A stretch of 64,000 nucleotides of DNA from Trueperella bernardiae (GCF_001469025.1 NZ_LNIZ01000002.1:124001-188000); one strand, 5' to 3'. Positions 17,602 to 26,931 are shown, counted from the stretch's first letter. The notes: a model not told the origin generated them from the letters alone. Program-made: numbers and translations.

Positions 17602-19746
17602 ATGGCAGGAAAAGAGAAGAAGGCGAAGGCAAAAGGCCGCGGTTATCCACGCGAGGGCCTGGGGCCGATTCGCCGCTGGATCCCGTCGTGGCGCTTCTTC
17701 CTCGGCACGTTCTTCGCTCTGACCGCGCTGGGGATCGGCGCCCTCGCCGGCCTGTACGTCACCACGAACATCCCCGAGGTGGACGACTTCGCGCTCGCGC
17801 AGACCACGAAGGTCTACTACTCCGATGGCGCCACGGAGCTCGGATCGTTCTCAGAGCTCAACCGCTCCTCGGTGTCCCTGGCCGACGTGTCGGAGCACCT
17901 CCAGCACGCCGTCATCGCCTCGGAGGATTCGTCGTTCTACGAGAACTCGGGCGTGGACCTGCGCGGCATCGCGCGCGCCCTGTGGAACAACATCCAGGGC
18001 AAGCCCACCCAGGGCGGGTCCACCCTCACCCAGCAGTACGTGGAGCGCTACTACACAGGCACCACCACCTCGCTGTTCGGCAAGCTCAAGGAAGCGATCC
18101 TCGCGCTGAAGATTGACAGTCAGCAGTCGAAGGAAACGATCCTTGAAAACTACCTCAACACCATCTACTTTGGGCGCGGCGCCTACGGCATCGAGGCGGC
18201 AGCGCAGGCCTACTTCGGCGTGCCGGCCAAGGACCTGACGCTGTCCCAATCCGCAACGCTCGCCGGCATCATCCCCGCACCCTCGGCGTGGGATCCGGCC
18301 GTCAGCCCGGAGCGGGCCGAACAGCGCTTCGAGCGCGTCATCGCCCGCATGGTCTCCGAACGGTGGATCACGCAAGAAGAGGCGGATACGGCGTCGTTCC
18401 CGGAAGTGCTCGAACCGAGCAAGGACAACGCGTATGCGGGAACGGACGGGTACCTGCTCGCGGCCGCGCGCAACGAACTGGTGGACAACGGGTTCACGGA
18501 GGAAGAACTGGCCACCGGCGGCTACCGGATCGTCACCACGATCGACGCGGCCAAGCAGCAGGCCGCCGTGGAGGCCGTGGCGAACCTGCCACAGGACAAG
18601 CCCGATAACTACTACGTGGGCCTCATCTCGGTCGATCCGCGCAACGGGGAGATCTACGCGATGTACGGCGGCAAGGACTACCTGGAGCGCCAGCGCAACT
18701 CGGCGCTACAGGACCGGGCGCAGGCCGGGTCCACGTTCAAGGCCTTCGCGGTAGCGGCCGCGATGGACGCCGGCATCTCTCCGCTCGAGCGCTACGATTC
18801 GCCGGCCACCTACACGATCGCCAATCCCGGTGGCACCGACCTGACGTTCAACAATGTGGACGGGCGCAGCTACTACAGCGTGCCGCTGACGAACATGACC
18901 GCGCAGTCGCTCAACACCGGCTTCATCAAGCTGAATGAGGAGATCGGCCCGAACAAGACGCGGGACATGGCGGTCAAGCTCGGCCTGCCGGAGGACACCC
19001 CGGGTCTGGATAACGGGGTGGGCAACGTGCTCGGTTCGGCCTCCCCGCGAGCGGTGGACATGGCCACGGCGTTTAGTACGATCGCCAACGGCGGGGAGAA
19101 GACCACCCCGCACATCGTGCGCGAAGTCTTCCAGGGCGAAAACCGGATCTACACGGGCAACACCGTTGGTGAGCGGGCGATCAGCGAGGAGACGGCCCAG
19201 CTGTCCACCTACGTCCTCGAAAACACGCTCAAGTACGGTGGCACGGCCGCCAACGCGGCGCTGCCTGGCCGCGAGGCGGCCGGTAAGACGGGCACGTCCA
19301 CCGGCCCGAAGTCGGCGTGGTTCGCCGCCTACGTCCCGCAGATGGTCACGGTGGTCAACATGTACGCCGTGGGTGAGGACGGCTCAGAGGCCGTGCTCGA
19401 ACCGTTCGGTGGGGTCTATCAGGTGGCCGGCGGCGATTTCCCCGCCCAGGTGTGGCACGACTACATGGCGACGGCCACCGCGGATATGGACGTGGAGTAC
19501 TTCCCGAACGTCGACACCCTGATTGGCCAGCTGACACCGAAGCGCACCCCGGCGCCCGCGCCCGAGCCCAGCGAGGAGCCTTCCGAGGAGCCGAGCGAGG
19601 AGCCGAGCACCGAGGCCCCCACCACCGAGGCTCCAACCCAGGCCCCCAGCACCCCGGCTCCCACGGAGGCGCCAAGCGAGGAGCCGAGCGCGCCCCCCAG
19701 CCCGGAGCCGGAGCCCGATCCGTCGTCAGAACCTGCCGACGGCTAG
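17602..19746 (+). CDS. Class A penicillin-binding protein (transglycosylase/transpeptidase)
   Basis: This 714-residue bifunctional peptidoglycan synthase has a basic cytoplasmic start and one membrane anchor (FFLGTFFALTALGIGALAGLYV). A GT51 domain follows, with catalytic EDSSFYENSGVD (about residues 107-118) and GGSTLTQQYVERYY. The transpeptidase has the active-site SxxK in GSTFKAFAVAAAMD, SLNTG as SxN and KTGTS as KTG. The C-terminus is ~90 residues of Pro/Glu/Ser/Thr repeats (PSEEPSEEPSEEPST), outside the cell and possibly spanning the wall. It is 9 bp after the permease gene. Confidence 0.95.
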   Translation: MAGKEKKAKAKGRGYPREGLGPIRRWIPSWRFFLGTFFALTALGIGALAGLYVTTNIPEVDDFALAQTTKVYYSDGATELGSFSELNRSSVSLADVSEHLQHAVIASEDSSFYENSGVDLRGIARALWNNIQGKPTQGGSTLTQQYVERYYTGTTTSLFGKLKEAILALKIDSQQSKETILENYLNTIYFGRGAYGIEAAAQAYFGVPAKDLTLSQSATLAGIIPAPSAWDPAVSPERAEQRFERVIARMVSERWITQEEADTASFPEVLEPSKDNAYAGTDGYLLAAARNELVDNGFTEEELATGGYRIVTTIDAAKQQAAVEAVANLPQDKPDNYYVGLISVDPRNGEIYAMYGGKDYLERQRNSALQDRAQAGSTFKAFAVAAAMDAGISPLERYDSPATYTIANPGGTDLTFNNVDGRSYYSVPLTNMTAQSLNTGFIKLNEEIGPNKTRDMAVKLGLPEDTPGLDNGVGNVLGSASPRAVDMATAFSTIANGGEKTTPHIVREVFQGENRIYTGNTVGERAISEETAQLSTYVLENTLKYGGTAANAALPGREAAGKTGTSTGPKSAWFAAYVPQMVTVVNMYAVGEDGSEAVLEPFGGVYQVAGGDFPAQVWHDYMATATADMDVEYFPNVDTLIGQLTPKRTPAPAPEPSEEPSEEPSEEPSTEAPTTEAPTQAPSTPAPTEAPSEEPSAPPSPEPEPDPSSEPADG

Positions 19747-19879
19747 GGGGCCGGCACCGGGCGCGAAGCGAGACGCCGGGTCTGGGCCGTTGGGCGTGAG
19801 GTGCCCGGGCGGCGTCGCGCGCGACCGCCGGGCATCCACATGTGGCGCATTGCGCAGTGGCCTAAGCGCGCGGATGGGC

Positions 19880-19941
19880 TAGAATTGGTCTTTGTCTGTC
19901 TATGACAGAGCATGAACCCTCCTGTCACGGAAGGACCGTGA
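19880..19941 (+). promoter_or_regulatory. Promoter -10 and structured leader of the rpsF operon
   Basis: TAGAAT at 19880-19885 is a good -10 hexamer; no clear -35 is seen at the ideal distance. Downstream the leader can form CTGTC/GACAG and GTCACGG-AAGGA-CCGTGAC (about 19923-19941) hairpins before the strong AAAGGAGGTGG ribosome-binding site. An S6:S18-binding leader is known ahead of rpsF in many bacteria, and this hairpin is a candidate. The rest of the 223-bp gap after the PBP gene shows nothing else. Confidence 0.5.
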
Positions 19942-19969
19942 CCGTTGAGACCAAAGGAGGTGGGTAGAC

Positions 19970-20278
19970 ATGCGTAGTTACGAGATGATGATCATCCTCG
20001 ACCCGGAAGTGGACGAGCGCACCCTCCAGCCCACGCTGGACAAGATGCTCGCCGTCGTCCCGGCTGAGGGCGGATCCCTCGACAACGTGGACATCATGGG
20101 CAAGCGTCGCCTCGCCTATGACATTAACAAGAAGAGCGAAGGCATCTACGTCGTCGTGTACATGACGGCCGAGCCGGACACCGCCAAGGAACTCGATCGC
20201 CAGCTGGGCCTGAACGAAACCGTCATGCGCACCAAGCTGCTCCGTTACGAGCCCAAGGCCGCGGCGGCAGCCGAGTAA
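19970..20278 (+). CDS. rpsF: 30S ribosomal protein S6
   Basis: This 102-residue protein opens with [18 protein letters not shown] and carries [19 protein letters not shown], both diagnostic of bS6. It binds 16S rRNA with bS18 in the platform of the small subunit. The start has an excellent ribosome-binding site (AAAGGAGGTGG). It heads the rpsF-ssb-rpsR-rplI operon. The C-terminal EPKAAAAAE is the usual acidic/Ala tail. Confidence 0.98.
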   Translation: MRSYEMMIILDPEVDERTLQPTLDKMLAVVPAEGGSLDNVDIMGKRRLAYDINKKSEGIYVVVYMTAEPDTAKELDRQLGLNETVMRTKLLRYEPKAAAAAE

Positions 20279-20291
20279 GAAGGAGAAGGAC

Positions 20292-20822
20292 ATGGCAGGC
20301 GAACCGATTATTACCGTCGTCGGGAATCTCACCGCAGATCCGGAACTCAAGTATGTTGGCTCGGGTACGCCAGTCGCTTCCTTCACGGTCGCTTCGACCC
20401 CGCGTACCTACAACCGCAACACCAACGAATGGGAAGACGGCGAAGCCCTCTTCATTCGTTGCTCGGTGTGGCGCGAATACGCAGAGAACGTCACCGAATC
20501 CCTGTCGAAGGGCATGCGCGTGGTCGTTCAGGGCAGGCTCCAGATCCGCAACTACCAGCGCCAGGACGGCTCGCAAGGCACGTCCGTGGAAATGCAGGTA
20601 GATGAGGTCGGCCCGTCGCTGCGCTACGCCACGGCTCAGGTCACCAAGACCAACCGCTCCGGCGGCGGTCAGGGTGGTTACAACCAGGGCGGCGGTTACC
20701 AGGGCGGCTTGGGCCAGCAACGCGGTCAAGCATCCTACAACGCGCCTCAGGGCGGCTCGGGCCAGGACCCGTGGTCGCAGGCGCCAAGCGGATCGGCATT
20801 CGACGACAACCCGCCGTTCTGA
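20292..20822 (+). CDS. ssb: Single-stranded DNA-binding protein
   Basis: This is a 176-residue SSB. The OB fold spans about residues 1-115 ([30 protein letters not shown]-like [25 protein letters not shown]). A Gly/Gln-rich flexible linker follows, and the chain ends in the acidic tip FDDNPPF, the conserved peptide that recruits replication and repair partners. It coats single-stranded DNA during replication, repair and recombination. The gene is 13 bp after rpsF with AGAAGGAGAAGG as the ribosome-binding site. Confidence 0.98.
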   Translation: MAGEPIITVVGNLTADPELKYVGSGTPVASFTVASTPRTYNRNTNEWEDGEALFIRCSVWREYAENVTESLSKGMRVVVQGRLQIRNYQRQDGSQGTSVEMQVDEVGPSLRYATAQVTKTNRSGGGQGGYNQGGGYQGGLGQQRGQASYNAPQGGSGQDPWSQAPSGSAFDDNPPF

Positions 20823-20893
20823 TCCACCATTGTTAACCGGCCAGCGGGCAGTGCTCGCCGCCGGAATGTTCACAGATAAAGAGGAATTCAATC

Positions 20894-21133
20894 ATGGTCG
20901 CAAAGCCTGTTTTGCGTAAGCCCAAGAAGAAGTCAAACCCGCTGAAGGCTGCGAAGATCGAGCACGTCGATTACAAGGACACCGCCACGCTTCGCAAGTT
21001 CATCTCCGACCGTGGAAAGATTCGCGCTCGCCGCGTCACCGGTGTTTCCACCCAGGAGCAGCGCCAGATCGCCCGCGCCGTGAAGAACGCTCGCGAGATG
21101 GCTCTTCTTCCGTTCTCGAGCTCGAACCGCTGA
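20894..21133 (+). CDS. rpsR: 30S ribosomal protein S18
   Basis: This 79-residue protein contains [30 protein letters not shown] and ends with [17 protein letters not shown], the standard bS18 core. It pairs with bS6 on 16S rRNA. The N-terminus [11 protein letters not shown] has one fewer Cys than zinc-binding paralogues, so it looks like the Cys-free form used under zinc limitation or as the sole copy. Start ATG 20894 is preceded by AAAGAGGAA. It is third in the rpsF operon. Confidence 0.97.
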   Translation: MVAKPVLRKPKKKSNPLKAAKIEHVDYKDTATLRKFISDRGKIRARRVTGVSTQEQRQIARAVKNAREMALLPFSSSNR

Positions 21134-21149
21134 GGAAGGGGATAAATAA

Positions 21150-21596
21150 ATGAAGGTCATCCTGACTCACGAAGTTGAAAAGCTCGGCCAACCGGGCGAC
21201 GTGGTCACCGTCAAGGACGGTTACGGCCGCAACTACCTGATCCCGCGCGGCTACGCCACGGCGTGGACCAAGGGCGCTCAGCGTCAGATCGATCAGATCA
21301 ACGAGGCCCGCCGCCGCCGCGCCACCGAGGATCTCGAGTCGGCACGCGAGTCGCGCGACGCGCTCGAGACCGCCACCCTGCAGATCGCCAAGACCGCCGG
21401 CGCGAACGGCCGCCTCTTCGGCGCCGTCACCACCGCCGACGTGGCCGCTGCTGCCGCTGCCGTCACCGGCAAGCCGGTGGACCGCCGCCAGGTGCACCTG
21501 GTGTCGGCCATCAAGTCGGTGGGCGAGTACACCGGTTCGGTGAAGCTGGGCGAGGAGATCGTGGCCAACGTGAAGATCAACGTGGTCGCCGAGTAA
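21150..21596 (+). CDS. rplI: 50S ribosomal protein L9
   Basis: The 148-residue bL9 starts MKVILTHEVEKLGQPGDVVTVKDGYGRNYLIPRGYA, the N-terminal 23S rRNA-binding domain. A long connecting helix (residues ~45-75) and the C-terminal domain (LFGAVTTADVAAA) follow. L9 reaches between neighbouring ribosomes and helps keep reading frame. It is the last gene of the rpsF operon, followed 30 bp later by a strong terminator. In many genomes dnaB comes next; here it is about 5.8 kb away. Confidence 0.98.
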   Translation: MKVILTHEVEKLGQPGDVVTVKDGYGRNYLIPRGYATAWTKGAQRQIDQINEARRRRATEDLESARESRDALETATLQIAKTAGANGRLFGAVTTADVAAAAAAVTGKPVDRRQVHLVSAIKSVGEYTGSVKLGEEIVANVKINVVAE

Positions 21597-21625
21597 TCCG
21601 ATCAGCACGCGGCTGAAGCCGCATA

Positions 21626-21660
21626 GGGGGCGGGGCGCGGGAGCGCCCCGCCCCCTTCTG
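21626..21660 (+). terminator. Intrinsic terminator of the rpsF-ssb-rpsR-rplI operon
   Basis: A 13-bp all-G/C stem (GGGGGCGGGGCGC paired with GCGCCCCGCCCCC, loop GGGA) begins 30 bp after the rplI stop and is followed by TTCTG. The stem is very stable although the U-tract is short, as is common in high-GC Actinobacteria. Confidence 0.8.
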
Positions 21661-21757
21661 CTGCCCGGCGGTGTGTGCCGATGGCCCGACCGGGCCTGGC
21701 CGGCCCGCCCACCTGGCCTGCCCGCCGTTCTCGGGCGCCCGGCCGGTCGCCCCCTTC

Positions 21758-21840
21758 CGTTTCGCGTCACGCGAAGTGTTTTCACGTCGCTCAAATCCCC
21801 GATTTGAGTGTGCACAAAACACTTTTGGTGACGCGAAACG
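21758..21840. repeat. 83-bp three-step palindrome between rplI and the nucleotidase gene
   Basis: Three nested perfect arms share one centre: CGTTTCGCGTCAC/GTGACGCGAAACG (outer, 13 bp), AAGTGTTTT/AAAACACTT (middle, 9 bp) and CTCAAATC/GATTTGAG (inner, 8 bp, 3-nt loop). Small unpaired bulges separate the steps. It lies beyond the rplI terminator in the gap between convergent genes. Its base composition is more A+T-rich than the surroundings. It may be a non-autonomous mobile element or a cruciform/RNA hairpin; no coding potential. Confidence 0.85.
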
Positions 21841-21863
21841 CAGTTGGGCGCGGGGCATAAGAG

Positions 21864-21893
21864 TGGGCCCCCGCCACGAACGGCAGGGGCCCA
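21864..21893 (-). terminator. Likely terminator of the nucleotidase gene
   Basis: TGGGCCCCCGCC and GGCAGGGGCCCA pair with one mismatch around a 6-nt loop, 18 bp past the end of the minus-strand nucleotidase gene. Read on the minus strand the stem is followed by CTCTTAT, a weak U-tract. Confidence 0.6.
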
Positions 21894-21911
21894 GGGGAGG
21901 CGGCCGGAGAT

Positions 21912-24875
21912 TTAGCTGATGGTCAGCATCTTCTGCCAGCCGTGCCCGATCTGAGTAGCTGGAGTCCACGAACCGCTGGCCTTGTTCAGGTAAGAGAACA
22001 TCGTGCCCTCGTTGCGGATACCGATCAGGTCGTACTTGCCATCGCCGTTGAGGTCACCGGGGATGGAGGCGTAGGTGAAGCCACCCCAGCCGTGGCCGAT
22101 CTGGCCCACGCCGTACAGGTAGCCGTTCGCAGCGCCCTCGTAGGCGAACATCCGGCCGTCTTCGTGGATGGCCACCAGGTCGTTGTGTGCCGAGCCGCTG
22201 AACTGGCCGGGGGCCAAGACGAAGCGCATTGAGTTCCAGCCGTGGCCGATCTTCATGCCGCTATGCAAGCCTACGGCGCTCACGTTGTAGCGGTACAGGT
22301 CGCCGGTCGCCACCTGGACGGCCACCACGTAGGTGTCCTTCGAGGAGCCGAGTGTACCCACGTAGGTGACGTTGTCCATCGCGTTCCAGCCATGGCCGGC
22401 CTTCAGGCCTTTGGTGAGGAAGCCGTCGCCGGCCGAGTACATGTAGTACAGGTCGCCGCTCTCGTAGCGGGCCAAGACGTCGGCGCGCCCGTCGCCGTTC
22501 ACGTCAGGAATGGCGTCGATCTCCACGATGTCCTTGGCCCCGCACATGACCACGCCGCGGTGGACGAGGCCCTTGCCGGTGCCGGCGTAGAAGTGCACGG
22601 CACCTGAGCTATCGACCGACCACAGGTCAGCGTACGCATCGCCGGTGGCCTCGCCGAGCTTGCCGGTGGCGCGCGCGGGCTTGGCCGGGCGGTCCATGAC
22701 CATGCACTGGCCGTGGTCGCCGCCCTGCTCGCCTTCGTCGGAGTCGCCGCCTGCGGGCGTGCACGCCACGTCGACGCCGAGGCCCGCGGCTTCACCCACG
22801 AGCTCCACGCCTGCTTCGTTCAGCACCGTGAGCGGGAGGTGGACCGTGCCCGCCGTCTTGCACTGCGCAGTGGCGGTCAGGGAGATGGGGGCGTCAACGT
22901 AACCGACGCCGTCGGCGGTGACGATCGCGTTCTCGTTCGCCGCGTTCGCGTCCTCGAGCGTGTTGTTGACCTTCGCGGTGGCGGTGACGTCGCCGAGCTT
23001 GACTGTGACGTCCTTGGTGCGGGCCTCACCCTCACCGGAGAAGGACAGGCCGCGCAGGCTCACCTTCGCCGACGCCGTGTTGCCCGCGACGTCGGCCGTG
23101 AGGCTCACGCCCACCGACTGCTTGGTCTCCCGCGGCTGGACCGTGGGGTTCTTCGTCAGGTACGCGCCGAAGAAGTCGCGATCCAGGCGGTCCGGGATCG
23201 TCTTGAGCGTGCCCGCGATCGAGGGATCCTTCAGTACGTCGAAGGAGTCGCCGCCGGAGAGAAGGAAGGTCACGGACGACACGGTGTACGTCTTCGCCGG
23301 GTCGATCGGCGCGCCGTCGATAAGGATGGAGGTCACGCGCTCGCCCATCGGCTTGGACGGGTCAAAGGTGTACCTCACGTTCTTCGACAGGCCGAGCTTG
23401 AGCATCGGGCGGGTCGAATCCTTGCCGAGCACCTTCCACTGCTGCTCGAGCAGGGTCTTGAACTGGGCGCCGGTCATCTTCACGTAGCCGACCTCGTTGG
23501 AGAACGGCTGGACCTTGAACACGTCGGCCACGGTCACCTTGCCGTCGGCCGGCAGGAGGTCGGCGCGGATGCCGCCGGCGTTGATGATGCCGATGTCGAT
23601 CGGGTCGCCGTCGAGCGTGGTGATGGTCTCGCGCATTGCGTCGGCGATGAGGCCGCCGATCGTGGACTCGGTGCCGCGGTTCTCGCCGCGCGTCGCCTGG
23701 CCGTCCTTGACGGTCTGCTGGTAGCCGCGTGAGAAGTTGCCCGCGCCGTCGGCGATTACCTTCGAGCCGGCCTCGTGGGCCGCGGTCTTCGCCTGGTCGA
23801 CTACGGCCTTGACCTCCGGGTCGTCGCCGCAGGTGGCGACTTCGGCGGCCGTGATCTGGACGGCCTCGGAGTCCACAACCTTCTTCGCCTTCGTGTCGTA
23901 TGTGATGCGCAGGTTGGACAGGTTGTCAGTGAAGCTGCCGGACGCGGTGGCCGACAGCACGTGCCCGGACTCGGTGGCTACCTTGGTGAAGTAGTACGGC
24001 TTGTGGGTGTCGCCGCCCATGATGCCGTCCACGTACTCGCCCATCTTGGGGTAGGACTGGGCGACGTCGTTATCGTACATCGCGATGACGACGTCGGCCT
24101 CGCCCTTGGTCTTGATCTCCTTGGCGAGGTCGTTGATCACGGGGACGGGCTTGGAGAACTCCATCCCGTCGAACGTGCCGGGGAAGACCTTCGTGTCGGC
24201 GTCGTCCTCGATCGCGCCGATGAAGGCGACCTTGACGCCCGACGGCGACGTCCAGACCTCGTACGTGCCCAGGCCCTCGAGGCCCGTAATGTTGGCGCCG
24301 AGGTAGGGGAAGTTGACCTTCTCGTACGTCACGCCATCCACTGTGCCGCCGGTGAAGCGGGCGCGCAGGACCTCTTGGCCCTTGTCGAATTCGTGGTTGC
24401 CGATCGTGGAGGCAAACACGTCCATCTTGTTGAGGGCGGCGATGGTGGGGTTGTCGTGCTGTGAGCCCGAGGTGAACGGCGAGGCGCCGATGTTGTCGCC
24501 CAAGAGCACGAGCTGGGAGTTCGGGTTCTTCTTCTTCGCTTCCTTGACGTAGCAGGACATGGCGGACAGGCCGGCTTCGTTGACGGTCACCTTCCCGCCA
24601 ACCTTCTTGGTCGTTTGCTCGATGTGGCCGTGGATGTCGGTGAGGTTGTATAGGTCGAGCACGACGATGTCCGAACCGGCTCCTTCGGGCGCGGGTTCGG
24701 CTTTTGCCGCGTCCTCGGCGGGCTCTGTCGCGGGAGCCTCAGCTTCGACGGAGGTCTCAGTCTCGACGGCGGCCGCGCGGCTGGCGTCGTCGGTGGTAGC
24801 AAGTGCAACGGTGGGTGAAAGGATGAGGCTGGAGGTGGCAACACTGCCGAGAACCAACCGCTTCGCTCGTTTCAT
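21912..24875 (-). CDS. Secreted bifunctional UshA-type 5'-nucleotidase with FG-GAP repeats
   Basis: This is a 987-residue secreted enzyme. After a signal peptide (KRLVLGSVATSSLILSPTVALA) and an acidic Ala/Glu linker comes a metallophosphatase domain (NLTDIHGHIEQ, LGDNIGASPF, IGNHEFDKGQ, MGGDTHKP). The 5'-nucleotidase C-terminal domain follows (RGENRGTESTIGGLIADAM, INAGGIRADL, SSVTFLLSGGDSF). The last ~200 residues hold tandem FG-GAP/VCBS blades (DVNGDGRADVLARYESGDLYY, DLNGDGKYDLIGI) with Gx-GHGW repeats. It probably scavenges extracellular nucleotides. I start at ATG 24875, preceded by GAAAGGCG and followed directly by the signal peptide. Confidence 0.9.
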   Translation of the reverse strand: MKRAKRLVLGSVATSSLILSPTVALATTDDASRAAAVETETSVEAEAPATEPAEDAAKAEPAPEGAGSDIVVLDLYNLTDIHGHIEQTTKKVGGKVTVNEAGLSAMSCYVKEAKKKNPNSQLVLLGDNIGASPFTSGSQHDNPTIAALNKMDVFASTIGNHEFDKGQEVLRARFTGGTVDGVTYEKVNFPYLGANITGLEGLGTYEVWTSPSGVKVAFIGAIEDDADTKVFPGTFDGMEFSKPVPVINDLAKEIKTKGEADVVIAMYDNDVAQSYPKMGEYVDGIMGGDTHKPYYFTKVATESGHVLSATASGSFTDNLSNLRITYDTKAKKVVDSEAVQITAAEVATCGDDPEVKAVVDQAKTAAHEAGSKVIADGAGNFSRGYQQTVKDGQATRGENRGTESTIGGLIADAMRETITTLDGDPIDIGIINAGGIRADLLPADGKVTVADVFKVQPFSNEVGYVKMTGAQFKTLLEQQWKVLGKDSTRPMLKLGLSKNVRYTFDPSKPMGERVTSILIDGAPIDPAKTYTVSSVTFLLSGGDSFDVLKDPSIAGTLKTIPDRLDRDFFGAYLTKNPTVQPRETKQSVGVSLTADVAGNTASAKVSLRGLSFSGEGEARTKDVTVKLGDVTATAKVNNTLEDANAANENAIVTADGVGYVDAPISLTATAQCKTAGTVHLPLTVLNEAGVELVGEAAGLGVDVACTPAGGDSDEGEQGGDHGQCMVMDRPAKPARATGKLGEATGDAYADLWSVDSSGAVHFYAGTGKGLVHRGVVMCGAKDIVEIDAIPDVNGDGRADVLARYESGDLYYMYSAGDGFLTKGLKAGHGWNAMDNVTYVGTLGSSKDTYVVAVQVATGDLYRYNVSAVGLHSGMKIGHGWNSMRFVLAPGQFSGSAHNDLVAIHEDGRMFAYEGAANGYLYGVGQIGHGWGGFTYASIPGDLNGDGKYDLIGIRNEGTMFSYLNKASGSWTPATQIGHGWQKMLTIS

Positions 24876-25020
24876 AGGTTCGCCTTTCGGGTGGTGAGTT
24901 GTACAACCATTTTCCTTAGGTTTCGGATAGCCTAAATTGGCGGCCCGTCCCCCGAGGGTATGCGATGTCGCTAAGAGCATCATACCGCAGGGGGTGTTTT
25001 CACAGGTAGGGCGATGAGCT

Positions 25021-26331
25021 TCAGTCGAGGCGCATCCAGGTGTCGGTACGTACGCGCCACAGCATCGTGCCCCCGCGCACGGCCATGAAAACGATCGCGT
25101 ACGCGCACCACAGCATCAGCATGCCGGCCGTGCCCAGGTGGCGGCCCGGGCCGGCGAGGAGGAGGGCGAGCGGGGCGAAGGCAGCCAACGCGGTGAGCAT
25201 GTAGGTGGCGAGCATGCGGGTGTCGCCGGCGCCGATGAGCACGCCGTCGAGCATGTAGGCCACCGCCGCGATCGGCAGGGCGAGCGACGTGACCCACATG
25301 GACTGGGTGGCCAGCCACGCGACGCCCGCGTCCACGCTCATCACCCGCGGGATGACGAACGACAGGCCCGCGAGGACCACGCCGAGACCCGCCCCCACCT
25401 TCAAACCGTAGGCCAGGCAGCGGGAGAGGATTGTGCGCACACGCTCGCGATTGCCCGAGCCCAGGCCCTGGCCGACCAGGATCTGCGCGGCGGTGGCGAG
25501 GGCGTCCAGGCCGTAGGCGGCGAAGTTCCACATCGTCATGACGATCTGGTTCGCGGCGAGGGCCACCGTACCGAGCCCTGTGGCGGCGGCGATCTGGAGA
25601 AGGATGGCCCCGCGCAGGGAGAGGGTGCGGATGATGAGGGGGACGGCGTCGCGAACAGCGCGCAGCACGCCCACGCCGCTGGGGGCGAGGGAGACGCCGT
25701 GCGCCACGGCCAGCCTGAGGACCATCCACGCCAGGTAGATCCCCATGAGGGATTGGGCGATCGCGGTGCCGAGCCCGGCGCCAGCCACCCCGAGGTCCAC
25801 GCCGTAGATGAGCGCGGCGTTCAGTGGGATGTTCGCCAGGGCGCCGGCGGTGGCGGCGATGAGGGGCGTGCGGGTATCGGCGAAGCCGCGCAGCGTGCCG
25901 TTGGCCGCGAGCACCAGCAGCATACCCGGCAGGCCGATCGCGGAGGCACGGGCGTAGGCCACCGCCTGATTGAGGACCGCGGGCTCCGGCCCGAACCAGC
26001 TGAGGATCGCGGGGGCGAAGCCCGCCAGGACCGCGCCGAGCGCCACGCCAAGGAGGGCGCCGAGCCACATCCCGTCCAGCCCCTGACGTAAGCCCCGGTC
26101 GGGCCTGCCCGCGCCGACGAAACGGGCGGTCGCCGCCGTCGTCGCGTAGGAAAGAAAAATGCACACGCCCACCAGCGTTGTGAGCAACGTCGAAGCCAGC
26201 GACAGGCCGGCCAGCGGGTTCGCGCCCAGCCGGCCGATCATCGTCGTATCCACGGCCACCAGTAGCGGCTCGGCCAGCAGCGTGGCGAGCGAGGGCAGGG
26301 CGAGCTGGCGGATCTCGCGGTCAATACTCAC
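25021..26331 (-). CDS. MATE family efflux transporter (DinF-like)
   Basis: The 436-residue protein has about 12 membrane spans in two homologous halves. It starts with REIRQLALPSLATLLAEPLLVAVDTTMIGRLGANPLAGLSLAS, a classic MATE/DinF N-terminus, and the second half begins near IRTLSLRGAILLQIAAATGLGTVALAANQI. Members export cationic drugs or toxic metabolites using Na+ or H+. It is convergent with nothing nearby and lies between the nucleotidase and an unknown gene. MATE and MurJ flippases share the MOP fold, but this sequence resembles DinF, not MurJ. Confidence 0.9.
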   Translation of the reverse strand: MSIDREIRQLALPSLATLLAEPLLVAVDTTMIGRLGANPLAGLSLASTLLTTLVGVCIFLSYATTAATARFVGAGRPDRGLRQGLDGMWLGALLGVALGAVLAGFAPAILSWFGPEPAVLNQAVAYARASAIGLPGMLLVLAANGTLRGFADTRTPLIAATAGALANIPLNAALIYGVDLGVAGAGLGTAIAQSLMGIYLAWMVLRLAVAHGVSLAPSGVGVLRAVRDAVPLIIRTLSLRGAILLQIAAATGLGTVALAANQIVMTMWNFAAYGLDALATAAQILVGQGLGSGNRERVRTILSRCLAYGLKVGAGLGVVLAGLSFVIPRVMSVDAGVAWLATQSMWVTSLALPIAAVAYMLDGVLIGAGDTRMLATYMLTALAAFAPLALLLAGPGRHLGTAGMLMLWCAYAIVFMAVRGGTMLWRVRTDTWMRLD

Positions 26332-26343
26332 GCCGGGCAGCCC

Positions 26344-26931
26344 CTAGCGGCCAGGATTCTGCTGGGGGGCCTCCGTCACGACGACGACCTGCGCGTTTGC
26401 CTGCGGATCACCGCCGATCCAGGCGTTGTACTCGCCCTTGGTCAGCTCCACGCCGTCGAGCGCGAAGCCCGAGCTGGCCGGGAACGAATTGTTCGTCACC
26501 GAGGTGAGGCGGCTATTGGAGAAGTTCTGCATCGTGCGCGACATGCGGCCAAAGAAAGAGGTATCCCGTGAGACCGTGACGCCCCGGAGGCGGCCCACCG
26601 TCATCGTGCTTGCCTGCGAAATCCCCGGGCCCTGCTGGGGTGGCATGCGGACGGGGGCCTGACGCTGCTGGACCGGCTGGGCGTTCATGGTGCGGGTGGG
26701 CTGGCGCGGCGGGGCGTCCTGGCGCGGGGCCTCCGTGAAGGAGCGGGGTGCCCGCTTGGCCATCTCGCGGGCCCGGCGCCTGTCGCGCTTCTGGCGGCGC
26801 TTATTGGCCTTCGCGTAGTCGCCCGCTAGGAAGGGCGATTCGAGGCTCTCCGCGCGGTGCGGGAGCGAGAAGCCCTTCGTTGAGGAAACCCACGCCGAAC
26901 CGGTCGTGTTGTCGGAATAGAAACTCACCAT
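26344..26931 (-). CDS. Hypothetical protein with basic segment and disordered centre
   Basis: I do not recognise this 195-residue protein. It has a very basic stretch (KANKRRQKRDRRRAREMAKRAPR, about residues 42-64), a Gln/Pro-rich disordered middle (QPVQQRQAPVRMPPQQGP) and a more ordered C-terminal part with TVGRLRGVTVSRDTSFFGRMSRTMQNFSNSRLTS. No signal peptide or membrane span is seen. The start ATG 26931 has a very good ribosome-binding site (GGGAGGAATC), which supports it being real. It lies 13 bp before the MATE gene in the same direction, so the two may be co-transcribed. Confidence 0.7.
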   Translation of the reverse strand: MVSFYSDNTTGSAWVSSTKGFSLPHRAESLESPFLAGDYAKANKRRQKRDRRRAREMAKRAPRSFTEAPRQDAPPRQPTRTMNAQPVQQRQAPVRMPPQQGPGISQASTMTVGRLRGVTVSRDTSFFGRMSRTMQNFSNSRLTSVTNNSFPASSGFALDGVELTKGEYNAWIGGDPQANAQVVVVTEAPQQNPGR

